Source: CAZDHT01 sp964505325
GTDB taxonomy: Bacteria; Planctomycetota; PUPC01
NCBI GenBank assembly: GCA_964505325.1
Contig: CAZDHT010000010.1
Location: 1-44,093, forward strand
Direction: 5' to 3'
DNA: 44,093 nucleotides
Part shown: positions 1-7,671 of the stretch, in pieces
How positions within the stretch are numbered: position 1 is the stretch's first letter
Layout: the number at the start of each line of letters is the position of its first letter
The notes under the pieces: model-generated
What the model was told of the DNA's origin: nothing
The model's database searches: none
Seen by the model: only the letters and a program-made list of their open reading frames with translations
Program-made: the position numbers and the translations under genes

Positions 1-76
1 CGGTAGTAGCATTCTTCTCGGAGTGCGAATCTGCCTGCAAATGGAGATTTGTGTAGAATAAGTAGTTGGGATCACG

Positions 77-388
77 ATGATTGACTATCCACATGTGGCA
101 GAGGTCTTGGAGGCAATCGCCAGCGATTGGGCGATCTGTGACGACAGTGACGACCACGACTACATGACCTTGGTTAACGAGGACAGGGAGGTTCACCCGA
201 CCCTCAAGCCGCCGAAAGACCTCTTCCCCCGTCTTGAGGCCGACGGGCTGATCGTCTTCAATGCTGAGCTTTCTCATCCCAGGGTTGGCGAGAGACAATA
301 TATGGAATTTCTGGATGAACGAATCCCGGAGCCATTCGTGTACTTTTACACACTGACTGAGGCAGGGAAACAGTACCGACAGCGATGA
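77..388 (+). CDS. hypothetical protein, possible winged-helix fold
   Basis: A 103-residue acidic protein that I do not recognise. It has no signal peptide or membrane segment, so it should be cytoplasmic. The C-terminal stretch FYTLTEAGKQYRQR resembles the last strand and wing of small winged-helix proteins (a YxLTxxGxxY pattern), and the preceding part looks helical, so a DNA-binding role is possible but unproven. The ATG at 77 lacks a convincing Shine-Dalgarno sequence. TAGAAT at 54-59 could be a -10 element, but there is no clear -35. A strong hairpin follows at 427-448. No family assignment is offered; that it is a real gene rests on sensible composition and the downstream hairpin. Confidence 0.55.
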   Translation: MIDYPHVAEVLEAIASDWAICDDSDDHDYMTLVNEDREVHPTLKPPKDLFPRLEADGLIVFNAELSHPRVGERQYMEFLDERIPEPFVYFYTLTEAGKQYRQR

Positions 389-426
389 GGACTGAAGATC
401 CCAACATCACAATGCAGGCTACCTTC

Positions 427-448
427 GGGGGCGCGCAGACGCGCCCCC
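427..448 (+). terminator. strong GC hairpin, possible terminator
   Basis: GGGGGCGCG and CGCGCCCCC form a perfect 9-bp stem around the loop CAGA, 38 bases after the stop at 388 and 44 bases before the next start. No U-tract follows (TCGGAGCC), so it is not a canonical intrinsic terminator. It could stop or pause transcription, or protect the 3' end of the upstream message. Confidence 0.45.
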
Positions 449-492
449 TCGGAGCCTGATTGTGGGCGTTGTGTGCGAAGGGAGGAATGAAC

Positions 493-891
493 ATGATGGT
501 CCACGCCCCTACCGAAGTCGCAGCCGAACGCCGACCTGCCGAAACGTACCGCCCGAAGGGCTATGGTTTCCTTCGGTTCGCCGCCGGAGTCTTCGAGGCC
601 TTGGCTGCCACGGCAGTCATCGCTGGCATCGTGGCTGTCCTCATTCTGCTCAAGAATCGCCCGGCGAACGTGCACGATCTGACATACGTCTCCATGCTCA
701 TCGCGTCGGTTCTTGGCGGGGCCATCGGATGTGTCACCAACTTCGCGCTCTGCGAGATCTGCCGTAGGCACCTCGATGTGGTCGTGGAATGCTACGCACT
801 GCGCGGCGTCGTGGGCGAACTCCAAGACGAGGTCCACGCCCTGCGCGCCGAGGTCATCCGGCCGAGCGAACTCGGTGAACGCGAACGATAA
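493..891 (+). CDS. small two-TM membrane protein, unknown function
   Basis: A 132-residue protein with two hydrophobic segments, one around residues 30-55 (AATAVIAGIVAVLILL) and one around 65-90, followed by a charged helical tail rich in E, V and R that could form a short coiled coil. This suggests an inner-membrane protein with a cytoplasmic C-terminus. The start is placed at the ATG at 493 because GGGAGG at 480-485 lies seven bases upstream; the in-frame ATG at 487 is too close to that site and an earlier one at 460 lacks one. Three in-frame ATGs sit together (487, 493, 496). I do not recognise the family. Its neighbours, an unknown gene and a decayed toxin-antitoxin locus, give no functional hint. 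Confidence 0.55.
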   Translation: MMVHAPTEVAAERRPAETYRPKGYGFLRFAAGVFEALAATAVIAGIVAVLILLKNRPANVHDLTYVSMLIASVLGGAIGCVTNFALCEICRRHLDVVVECYALRGVVGELQDEVHALRAEVIRPSELGERER

Positions 892-1201
892 CGTGGTAGT
901 GCTTGTCTCTCCGCGATGACCATGCACCTAGCCCGCGGTTGGGCCCAGGCCTGACGGCGCGGCTCACCCGCAACGTTAGCCACGATCCCTTTCGACCCGC
1001 CCACGAGACCGTCCGGCCACGTCAAGTTCTAGATGCGTCACGATTTTGCCCTCGCCGGTGAAATCCTTTGCCCCCGCATGACTCCCGTGTGAAAATCGCG
1101 TAGACAAATGAAACCGGGCCTTCGGCTTTGCTCAGGCCAGGGCGACCTGCCAGGCCCACGGCGCGAAGCGGCGCGGCCGATACCGGAACGCTATGCAGGA
1201 G
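892..1201. other. intergenic stretch with one repeat match
   Basis: No convincing gene on either strand. The only structure seen is at 1119-1145 (CCTTCGGCTTTGCTCAGG core), which closely matches 10777-10802, a dispersed intergenic repeat. Confidence 0.5.
1119..1145 (+). repeat. dispersed repeat, copy 1 (CTTCGRCTTYGCTCAGG)
   Basis: The 27 bases here and the 26 at 10777-10802 share CCTTCG, CTT, GCTCAGG and GGCGA with three substitutions and one indel. Both copies are intergenic and on the same strand. The type resembles the short dispersed sequences common between genes in large environmental genomes. Function unknown. Confidence 0.5.
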
Positions 1202-1230
1202 TTGATAATTGCTGCGGTTCGCGGTATGGT
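1202..1230 (+). promoter_or_regulatory. sigma-70-type promoter of the hicAB locus
   Basis: TTGATA at 1202-1207 and TATGGT at 1225-1230 are separated by 17 bases. The expected start is about 1236-1237, which is the A of the hicA stub's ATG, so the transcript would be nearly leaderless. It remains well placed to drive hicB. Confidence 0.55.
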
Positions 1231-1236
1231 CTAAGG

Positions 1237-1305
1237 ATGAAGGTTCGGGAAGCGATCGAGATGATCCAGAATGAGCAAATACCTTGTGATCGTCGAAGAG
1301 ACTGA
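1237..1305 (+). pseudogene. hicA: hicA toxin remnant (N-terminal stub)
   Basis: The ATG at 1237 opens with MKVREAIEMIQ, which matches the conserved N-terminus of HicA mRNA interferases (typically MKVREVIxxLExDGW). After about eleven codons the similarity ends, where the hicB start begins at 1271, and the frame closes at 1305. A normal HicA has 60-80 residues with a double-stranded-RNA-binding fold and a catalytic histidine further on; all of that is missing. The simplest reading is an internal deletion joining hicA codon 11 or so to the hicB start while keeping the promoter. The remaining short frame overlaps hicB and may only serve to load ribosomes onto it. The alternative, a chance resemblance of eleven residues, is unlikely directly upstream of hicB. 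Confidence 0.65.
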
Positions 1306-1486
1306 AACGGGCTACTCCGCATTCTCTCCTGATCTTCCGGGTTGCGTGGCAACGGGCAAGACCAGAGATGAAGTTGAACAGGCCATGCGGGATGCAATCC
1401 AGTTCCATCTTGACGGCATGAGGAAAGACGGTGATAGCATTCCGACGCCCCGTTCCTACTCGACCTACTGCGAAGTTCCTGCATAA
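1271..1486 (+). CDS. hicB: HicB-family antitoxin
   Basis: A 71-residue protein with the complete HicB partial RNase H-like fold signature: MSKYLVIVEETETGYSAF at the start, then SPDLPGCVATGKTRDEVE and an amphipathic helix ending AIQFHLDGM. Length and C-terminus (SYSTYCEVPA) match short HicB proteins that lack an added DNA-binding domain. HicB normally neutralises the HicA RNase encoded just upstream and represses the operon; here the toxin is only a stub, so this is an orphan antitoxin. There is no strong Shine-Dalgarno sequence (GAG at 1258-1260), which fits coupling to translation of the stub. Transcription probably starts at the promoter at 1202-1230. It converges on the SBBP gene, with a REP-like element between them. 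Confidence 0.85.
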   Translation: MSKYLVIVEETETGYSAFSPDLPGCVATGKTRDEVEQAMRDAIQFHLDGMRKDGDSIPTPRSYSTYCEVPA

Positions 1487-1498
1487 CAAGAGAGTCAG

Positions 1499-1548
1499 GG
1501 GAAGTGAGTGTGCCGGGAAGTGAGTGTGCCTGGGAAGTGAGTGTGCCT
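1499..1548 (+). repeat. three tandem half-REP units
   Basis: GGGAAGTGAGTGTGCC(T) occurs three times head to tail (1499-1514, 1515-1531, 1532-1548). Each unit ends in the left half of the palindrome completed at 1541-1555, so the 5' arm of the hairpin has been iterated. The same arrangement recurs at 11931-11966. Confidence 0.75.
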
Positions 1549-1608
1549 GGCACACTTCAGAAGCGTAACACCTTGTAATACCGGAGGATGTGGGCTCGCA
1601 TGTAAAAG
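1538..1608 (+). repeat. REP-like palindromic element, copy A
   Basis: The palindrome GTGTGCC-T-GGCACAC (1541-1555) is followed by AGAAGCGTAACA (1559-1570), 25 variable bases, and TCGCATGTAAAAG (1596-1608). The same parts with identical spacing occur at 3142-3212 in the same orientation. On the minus strand it lies just after the SBBP stop codon, so it could act as a 3' hairpin for that gene. Confidence 0.75.
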
Positions 1609-1612
1609 TACC

Positions 1613-3121
1613 TCATCGCGCCCCTTCCATCGGCACGAGCTTGACCACGAACGCGTCCGACTTGCCCCGGAGCTTCGGCCCCACGGAGCCTGGCGTCGCG
1701 GGGAAGTCCCTCGACGACGTGCTGCCCACCAGGTAGATCTCGCCCTTCGGGCCGAAGGCAATGCCGCGGATGAGGTCGTCGCCACGGCCGCCGAGATACG
1801 TCGCGTACAGGAGCCTCGATCCGTCGGGGCTCAGCGCCGCGACGGCTCCGTCGCCGCCCCAGCGACCGCGGGCGCCGCCGTAGGTCTTCTGCACCGCGCC
1901 GGGCGTGACACGGAAGTCGCGCGAGCCGGTAGTACCCACCATCCAGATGTTCCCCTTCGGTCCGATGGTGGGCATCAGGTAGAACTCGCCGCCCGAGCCG
2001 CCGAGCAGCGTGGAGAACACGAGCCGTTTCCCGTCCGCGGAGACCTTGGTGAGGAACCCGTCGGTCCTGCCCTTCAGCGTCCGCTGGAACGCGCCGGGCG
2101 TGGTCGGGAAGTCCGGCGACCCGGTGACCCCGGTCACCAGCACGCTGCCGTCGTTAAGGAGCAGGAGCTGGTGCTCGGCGAACTCGTTCTCCTTACCGCC
2201 GAGGTACGTGCAGTAGACCAGCCGCTTCGCATCCGTGGAGAGCTTGGCAACGAAACAGTCGGATTTGGCGCTGTACCTGGCCCCCGCGGCGCCGGGTGTC
2301 ACGGGGAGATCACGCGAGCGCGTGTGTCCCGCCACGTACGCGTTCCCCGCGTCGTCGACGCGGATGCCCATCAGGCCGTCCCAATCGCTTCCGCCGAGGA
2401 ACGTCGCCCAAACGACGGCGGAGCCGTCGGGCTTGAGCTTCACGATCGCCGCGTCGCGCTTGCCTTTCCGCTTCGCCCCGAAGACATCGGGCGTCACGGG
2501 GAAGTCGTCGCCGTCGGCCCCGCCGACGATGTACACGTGGTCCTCCTTGTCGACCGTGATGCCGCCGCGGGGCCAGTCCTCCTGTCGGCCGCCGACGTAC
2601 GTGGACCACACGAGCGTCTTCAGGTCCGGCGACAGCTTCGCGGCGAACATGTCCGACTTGCCGCCGCCGTACTTCTGCTGGTAGGCGCCCTTCGTGGTGC
2701 GCAGGTCGGGCGAGCGGGTCGCGCTGGAGATCACCACGTTCCCCTGGCTGTCGACGGCGAAGCCGTACGTGTTCCGCTCCTGCTTCGACCCGCCGAAGTA
2801 GGTGCACGCGAGGATCTTCTTCCCGTCGGCCGAGAGCCGGGCGACGAAGCAGTCGCCGCCGTAGATGCCCGGATGCCCCGTGCCAACCGGCTCGCCGCCA
2901 TACTTCGGCTGCACGGCGCCGGGCGTGACCGGCAAGTCCGGCGAGTTCGTCTGCCCGCCGACCAGGATCGAGCCGTCCGGGAGCGGGATCACCTCGCGGA
3001 GCTGCTCTCCCGCGCTACCGCCGACGAACGTCGCGTACGCGATGCGGTACCGGGGCTCCGCGGCGCGGGAGCCACCCGCCCACCAAGCGAGGACACACAG
3101 ACAAGTCATCAAGCGCTTCAC
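1613..3121 (-). CDS. secreted seven-repeat SBBP beta-propeller protein
   Basis: A 502-residue exported protein. The start is taken as the GTG at 3121 because AAGGAG (3134-3129) lies seven bases upstream; this gives a signal peptide (KRLMTCLCVLAWWAGG, cleavage near RAAEP). The rest is seven SBBP (beta-propeller) repeats, each with an exposed loop of the DFPVTPGAxQ type and a strand like DCFVAKLSxDGKRLVYxTYLGG. Seven PG-type loops can be counted (VTPGAVQPKYGG, TTKGAYQQ, VTPDVFG, VTPGAAGA, TTPGAFQR, VTPGAVQKT, ATPGSVGP), which fits one closed seven-bladed propeller. Such proteins occur outside the cell or on its surface; a carbohydrate- or protein-binding role is possible, and no catalytic motif is visible. 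Each end is next to a copy of the same REP-like element. Confidence 0.85.
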   Translation of the reverse strand: MKRLMTCLCVLAWWAGGSRAAEPRYRIAYATFVGGSAGEQLREVIPLPDGSILVGGQTNSPDLPVTPGAVQPKYGGEPVGTGHPGIYGGDCFVARLSADGKKILACTYFGGSKQERNTYGFAVDSQGNVVISSATRSPDLRTTKGAYQQKYGGGKSDMFAAKLSPDLKTLVWSTYVGGRQEDWPRGGITVDKEDHVYIVGGADGDDFPVTPDVFGAKRKGKRDAAIVKLKPDGSAVVWATFLGGSDWDGLMGIRVDDAGNAYVAGHTRSRDLPVTPGAAGARYSAKSDCFVAKLSTDAKRLVYCTYLGGKENEFAEHQLLLLNDGSVLVTGVTGSPDFPTTPGAFQRTLKGRTDGFLTKVSADGKRLVFSTLLGGSGGEFYLMPTIGPKGNIWMVGTTGSRDFRVTPGAVQKTYGGARGRWGGDGAVAALSPDGSRLLYATYLGGRGDDLIRGIAFGPKGEIYLVGSTSSRDFPATPGSVGPKLRGKSDAFVVKLVPMEGAR

Positions 3122-3141
3122 GTTCACGCTCCTTCCCTCTT

Positions 3142-3212
3142 TAAGTGTGCCTGGCACACTTTAGAAGCGTAACAGCTTCTACCACAAGACAATACGTCAT
3201 CGCATGTAAAAG
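3142..3212 (+). repeat. REP-like palindromic element, copy B
   Basis: AAGTGTGCCTGGCACACTT (3143-3161) is followed by AGAAGCGTAACA (3163-3174) and TCGCATGTAAAAG (3200-3212), with the same 37-base offset as copy A at 1538-1608. It lies between the stop of the HEAT-Kelch gene (3236) and the start of the SBBP gene (3121), both on the minus strand, so its hairpin would form in the intergenic mRNA. Confidence 0.75.
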
Positions 3213-3235
3213 CGCCGGCTCAGCGAGCATCGTCG

Positions 3236-6200
3236 TCACGGCCGTCCGAACGCCCAGGCGCCGGTGGAGGGCAGGCCCTCCTGGCCGAGCGCGTCGATGG
3301 CGACGACGTAGTAGCGGCGGCGCTCGGCCCGCGGCGCCTCGCACCAGTCGACGTAGCTCGTCCGCGCCACGGGATGCGGGTTGAGCCGAATGCAGAGCGT
3401 GTGGCGATACTCGTCCATCCGGTAGACGGCGTAGCCTCGGACGTGCTTCTCGGGGACGGGCTTCCACTCGATGAGGGTCGAGCCGTCGGGCCGCTCCTTC
3501 GCGGTCACGGACGGCACGCTGCTGGTCAGCGTCAGTGCCATCGTCGACGGCCCGCTCTCGACGCCGACGGTGTTGACCGCCTTGACCAGGTACGCCCGGA
3601 CCTCGTGGCTGAACAGGCCGGTCGCCTTCTTGAGCTTCAGCTTGTCGTGAAACGACGTCCCGTTGATCGGCTTGCCGTTGAGCTTGTTGAACTTGCCGAA
3701 CTTGCGCAGGCTGGTGGGGTGCAGGCGATCGCCGACGAGCATCGGCGCCGCGTAGACGTTGTAGCCGGCCACATCCGGCGAGGCCGACTTCGACCACGCG
3801 ACCTCGACGGTGCCGTCCGGCCGCACGCTGGCAGCCGTCTCCAGCGCGAAGCGCGGCTGGGTCCGAACCCTGAGCGATGGCGGACCCTCCTTGCCGCCCT
3901 TGGTCGCGGTCACGTAGTAGTGCACGATCTCGTTCGAGTTCAGCCGCCGCTTGTCCGTCCACTTGGTCACGTCCTTGCCAACGGCCGCCGCCTTCCGGAA
4001 CGCGACCTTCCAGGGCGCGCCGCCGGTTCCGCGGTAAACTGCGTAGCCCTCGGCGGCGGCGACCGGCTTCCAGCTCAGCCAAGCGCTGTCCTCAGCATAT
4101 CGTGCCGCGGTGACCTGGACGCCCGTCGGCGCCAGCAGGCCAGCCGGCCTCGGCGCGCCGCCGGGGGTGAGCTTGTAGGTCCACACCTCCCGGACGGCGA
4201 TGTGGTCGGAGTGCCAGTTGACGTGCCCGCCATCGAGCACGAACACATTGTGGCGCGGGTCGTAGCAGATATCGACCGAGTCGTGATGCGGGGTCATTCC
4301 CGGCGCGGGCGGGAGCTTGGCCCACGTGTTCGTCTTCGGCGTGTACTGCCACACAGCCGGGGCGTGGCCGGAGTGCAGTTGCCACGCGAGGACCGTCTTG
4401 CTGACCGGGTCGTACTCGACGGGCTGGCGGAACTGCGGCGGGTTGCCCTTCGCCTTCACGTCCGTCCACGTGTTCGTCTCCAGTTCGTACATCAGGGTGC
4501 GGTTGCTGGACTTGCCGTAGCTGCCGCCGATCATCAACGCCCGGTTCTGCTCGGGCAGGTAGACGAAGCCGTAGTTGGTGCGGTAGCCGGGCTCCGACTT
4601 CGACGCCGGCATGACCGTCCACGTGTTGGTGTAGGCGTCGTAGACCCAGGGCCGGTCCTTCTCGCCCCAGCCGCCCTGGCCGGCATAGAGGATGACGACC
4701 TGGTGCTTGTCGTGGTAGAGCAGCGGATGGAAGCCGCGCGGGCCGGGGTTGGTGACCGTCCGCACGGGGACCCACTTGTCCTGCTCGCCGAAGTAGAGCC
4801 AGGGGACGCTGACGCGCGTCGCCCGTCCGTAGTTCCACTGCCAGCCGTGGTTGGCGCCGGTCGCCTGAACGCTGGCGATGCAGCGGTTCGCCTTGTCGTA
4901 GACCGTGCCCCACGTGCCGCACATGCCGAACGGCTCGACGGGCGACTTGCTGCGTTCCCAGGCGTTCTTCGCCGGGTCCCAGAGCCACGTCTCGCCGAGC
5001 TGCGGCGTGTCGCACCGCTGGCCGTGGGCGCCCCACTTGACGATCTTGCCGGTGCCCCCGTCGAACATCAGCCCCGCCTCGTAGCTGGTGTTGCAGGCGC
5101 GGTAGTCGTCGAAGTCGATCGGCCAGTGGCGGAGGACCCAGGTGTTGGGCTCCTGGTCTTCGAGCGAGGGCGGCTTGACGGTTGCTGCCCTGAACACGGG
5201 ATGCTTCTTGAGCGCGGCCTGCACGTCCACCCGGAACCAATACCACCGCCAGCGGAGCGCCCGGAACGCCTCGTAGCGGACCGACTCCGACGGATGGTCG
5301 AGCAGCTTGACGAGGGTCGGCACCGCCTTGGGGTCGCCGATGCGGCCGAGCGACTGGACCATCCAGAANNNNNNNNNNNNNNNNNNNNNNNNNNNNNNNN
5401 NNNNNNNNNNNNNNNNNNNNNNNNNNNNNNNNNNNNNNNNNNNNNNNNNNNNNNNNNNNNNNNNNNNNAGCGCGTTGAACGCGAAGCTCTGGAGCGACGG
5501 CTTCTGGCGGTCGACCTTCGCGCACTTGATGAGCGCAGGCACGGCGTCCCTGCGGCCCGTCCAGCCGAGCGCCAGCGCGGTGGTCGAGATGGGGAGCTTG
5601 GTCTTCATCACGTAGTCGCTGAGCTTCCTGACCACGTCCTTGCTGCCGATCATGCCGAGGCTCATCGCGGCCAGGTTGCGGTCGTCGCCGGAGTGGCCGG
5701 GGCCGGTGAGCAGCGCGACCAGCGCATCAACGGCGCGCGGGTCCGGGCAGCGCCGCAGGGCGCGGACCCCGGCGCGGCGGATGATCGCGTTGGTGCTCTT
5801 CATCTCCTGGAGCAGGAGATCCCAGACCGGCTTTCCGCCCTTTCGGCCGAGCGCGAGCAGGATTTCCGCGCGGACTGCGTCGTCTCTCCGCGCGCGATAG
5901 AGCTCGAGCAGCGGGCTGGCGCCTATCCCGTTGTGGCGTTTGACGAGGCGGACCGCGTCGATCAGGTTCTCGGGATCTTTGACCGAGAGCCGGGCCAGGA
6001 GGAGCGTCACGCTGGCGGGGTCGCGGCGGTCTTCGACCGGCCGCACCGTCACCTCCTGCGGGCTCACCCGCATCAGCGCCCAGCCGGCGACCCGGCGCGT
6101 CCGGGCGTAGCCGGGCCTTTGCCCCGCCGCCAACTCCTCGACCGCGGGCCGGTCGAGCCGCTTGCCGATCCGGCCGAGGATCTCCGCCGCCCAGATCCAC

Positions 6201-6809
6201 TGGTTGGTCGAGCGGTCCGGCGCCGTCTCCATCAGCTTGAGGAGTTGCGGCGGGGCGCTGTCCCGGACCACTTCACACACCGACACCCGGCCGGCCGGGG
6301 CACACGTTCGGAAGTCCCGTTCGAGATGATACAGCGCACCCAGGACATGGTGGCGGACGCTCTCGTCCTTCAACCACAGCGACGCCAGAAGGAACGCAAC
6401 GGTGTTCGACTTCGATCGACCCAACTGGTACGCAGCCACCCGTCGCAGTCCGGGCTGCTTCACGAACTGCTTGACCAGGCCTTCCTCTTGAATCGCCTCA
6501 AGCAGAATGGCCTTGTCCTTCCACGTGGCCTTNNNNNNNNNNCGCCAGCATCTTGATGACTGCGCTCAGGGTTGACTCGCCGCCGAACCGGGACGCGTCG
6601 ACCTGGCGAACAATCGCCCCGGTGGGGTAGGCGTACTTCAGGCCCGTCTGCAAGTGAATCTCGCGGAGGACCTCCCATCCGAACATCAGGCGCTTCGGCA
6701 GACGCACGACGTCCGATCCTGGCCGGTCCGGTTGCGATGCGGCGTCGGCGCGACCAAGTGTGAACGCTGCCACCACGCACGTGCCGAGCAGAAAGGAAAG
6801 CTTCATCAT
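3236..6809 (-). CDS. secreted HEAT-repeat / Kelch-propeller / FnIII protein (two assembly gaps)
   Basis: One large gene, more than 1,180 residues, split by Ns at 5369-5468 and 6533-6542. Start at the ATG pair 6809/6806 after TGGAGGT (6820-6814); a signal peptide follows (MKLSFLLGTCVVAAFTLGRADA). Next comes a short region ending in GESTLSAVIKMLA that resembles an STN-type domain, then HEAT-like helical repeats flanking the large gap (for example TNAIIRRAGVRALRRCPD), a Kelch/galactose-oxidase-like propeller with many NTW and DP turns, and at least three fibronectin-III-like modules ending in DALGQEGLPSTGAW. Both edges of the 10-N gap fall on codon boundaries, so the true gap must be a multiple of three; as written it breaks the frame. 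No enzyme signature is visible; a scaffold or adhesion role outside the cell is likely. Paralogue of the gene at 40297-42510. Confidence 0.8.
5369..5468. other. assembly gap (100 Ns)
   Basis: A run of 100 Ns inside the HEAT-repeat part of the gene at 3236-6809. A round length in a repetitive coding region suggests a scaffold gap of unknown true size where repeats blocked assembly; the number of HEAT repeats is therefore unknown. Confidence 0.95.
6533..6542. other. assembly gap (10 Ns)
   Basis: Ten Ns. Codons on each side end exactly at the gap, so the true length must be divisible by three (for example 9 or 12) if the gene is intact. Confidence 0.9.
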
Positions 6810-6853
6810 TGATACCTCCATCGGTCCGCCGGAATCTCCACCAGAACTCTTGT

Positions 6854-6882
6854 ATGCTAGTCCCACGGGCGGGGGACGTCAA
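6854..6882 (-). promoter_or_regulatory. sigma-70-type promoter of the HEAT-Kelch gene
   Basis: On the minus strand TTGACG (6882-6877) and TAGCAT (6859-6854) are 17 bases apart. Transcription should begin near 6847, giving a leader of about 38 bases that contains the GGAGGT ribosome site. Confidence 0.6.
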
Positions 6883-6900
6883 TCGGAAACCGGTCGCCGG

Positions 6901-6929
6901 TTGCGGGCGGCGCGATAGCGGGCTATAAT
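6901..6929 (+). promoter_or_regulatory. sigma-70-type promoter of the HNH gene
   Basis: TTGCGG (6901-6906) and a consensus TATAAT (6924-6929) are 17 bases apart. The predicted start is near 6936, leaving a leader of about 95 bases before the GTG at 7031. It is back to back with the promoter at 6854-6882. Confidence 0.65.
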
Positions 6930-7030
6930 CCCACAGAAGCGCGGTACGGTTGTGCGATGGCTATGTCGAGTTCGGGAAGACCGATAGGCCGGCGCGAGCG
7001 CGAGTCGCGCCACTGAAAGGGGGAAGATCG

Positions 7031-7651
7031 GTGAAAGGAAAGGGAATAGACGAAGGGCTGAGGCGGGAAGTCTGGGAGCGGGACGGCGGGAAATGCCAAA
7101 ACTGTGGAACCCAGGTCCGCGACGAGGATGACGCCAGCGAACTGATCATCGAGCGGGTCCTGACGATCCGCGAGATACCGATCTACCGATGGACAAAGAA
7201 CTGCTGGAAGTGCAAGGAACCGACGACCTTGGTCAGTTACCGCCTGGAGGCACGCCGCAGCTACAGCCTTGGCGACATAGAGAAACTCGACTACACCCTG
7301 ATGGCCAGATATCCGTTCGCCAAGAAGCAATTCAGCCGCGTGCTCGAGTGCGAGGTGGTGGCGAACGCGTGTGCTCACTGCGGGACACACCAGAGCAATT
7401 TCTACCTCGCCGATGACATCGCGGCGATGATTGCCGCGGGAACGGATATGGAGCCGCTGATCGACGCGCGGATCCCCAACAACCTGCAACTGAGCGACTT
7501 CCCGGGTTTCGAGAAAGTGCGTGGTACCCATCCGGACGAAGCGGCGGATGTCGGCCACGTCCACCACAAAGATAGGAACTGGCAGAACAACGAGCCGGAC
7601 AACCTGACCCTTTTGTGCCGGGCGTGCCACGTGAAGGCCCATTCGCGTTAG
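7031..7651 (+). CDS. HNH-endonuclease-like protein with nested zinc ribbon
   Basis: A 206-residue cytoplasmic protein. The GTG at 7031 is chosen because AAAGGGGGA (7016-7024) sits just upstream; an ATG at 6950 would only add a basic extension. The N-terminus (EVWERDGGKCQNCG) and C-terminus (VGHVHHKDRNW, then NNEPDNLTLLCRACH) together make a standard HNH nuclease: first CxxC knuckle, HH, N and the closing CxxCH. Unusually, about 140 residues separate the halves, and this insert has its own two CxxC pairs (NCWKCKEPT and CAHCGTHQSNFYL) that look like a separate four-cysteine zinc ribbon. HNH proteins of this size are often restriction or mobile-DNA nucleases. No methyltransferase or restriction partner is adjacent. 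It converges on the DUF3604 gene 20 bases away. Confidence 0.8.
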   Translation: MKGKGIDEGLRREVWERDGGKCQNCGTQVRDEDDASELIIERVLTIREIPIYRWTKNCWKCKEPTTLVSYRLEARRSYSLGDIEKLDYTLMARYPFAKKQFSRVLECEVVANACAHCGTHQSNFYLADDIAAMIAAGTDMEPLIDARIPNNLQLSDFPGFEKVRGTHPDEAADVGHVHHKDRNWQNNEPDNLTLLCRACHVKAHSR

Positions 7652-7671
7652 CGAAGATCAAGTAGCGGAAC

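Noticed and set aside
1499..1548. Tandem repeats considered as a CRISPR array
   Set aside because: Units of 16-17 bases follow each other directly without spacers, and no cas gene is present.
1541..3172. A 543-codon plus-strand frame opposite the SBBP gene
   Set aside because: Composition is that of a shadow frame and it begins within a REP palindrome; the minus strand carries seven clear repeats.
3374..6556. A 1,060-codon plus-strand open frame antisense to the HEAT-Kelch gene
   Set aside because: Arginine-, alanine- and proline-rich translation without domain pattern, no ribosome site and running through Ns; the minus strand has a signal peptide, promoter and recognisable domains.
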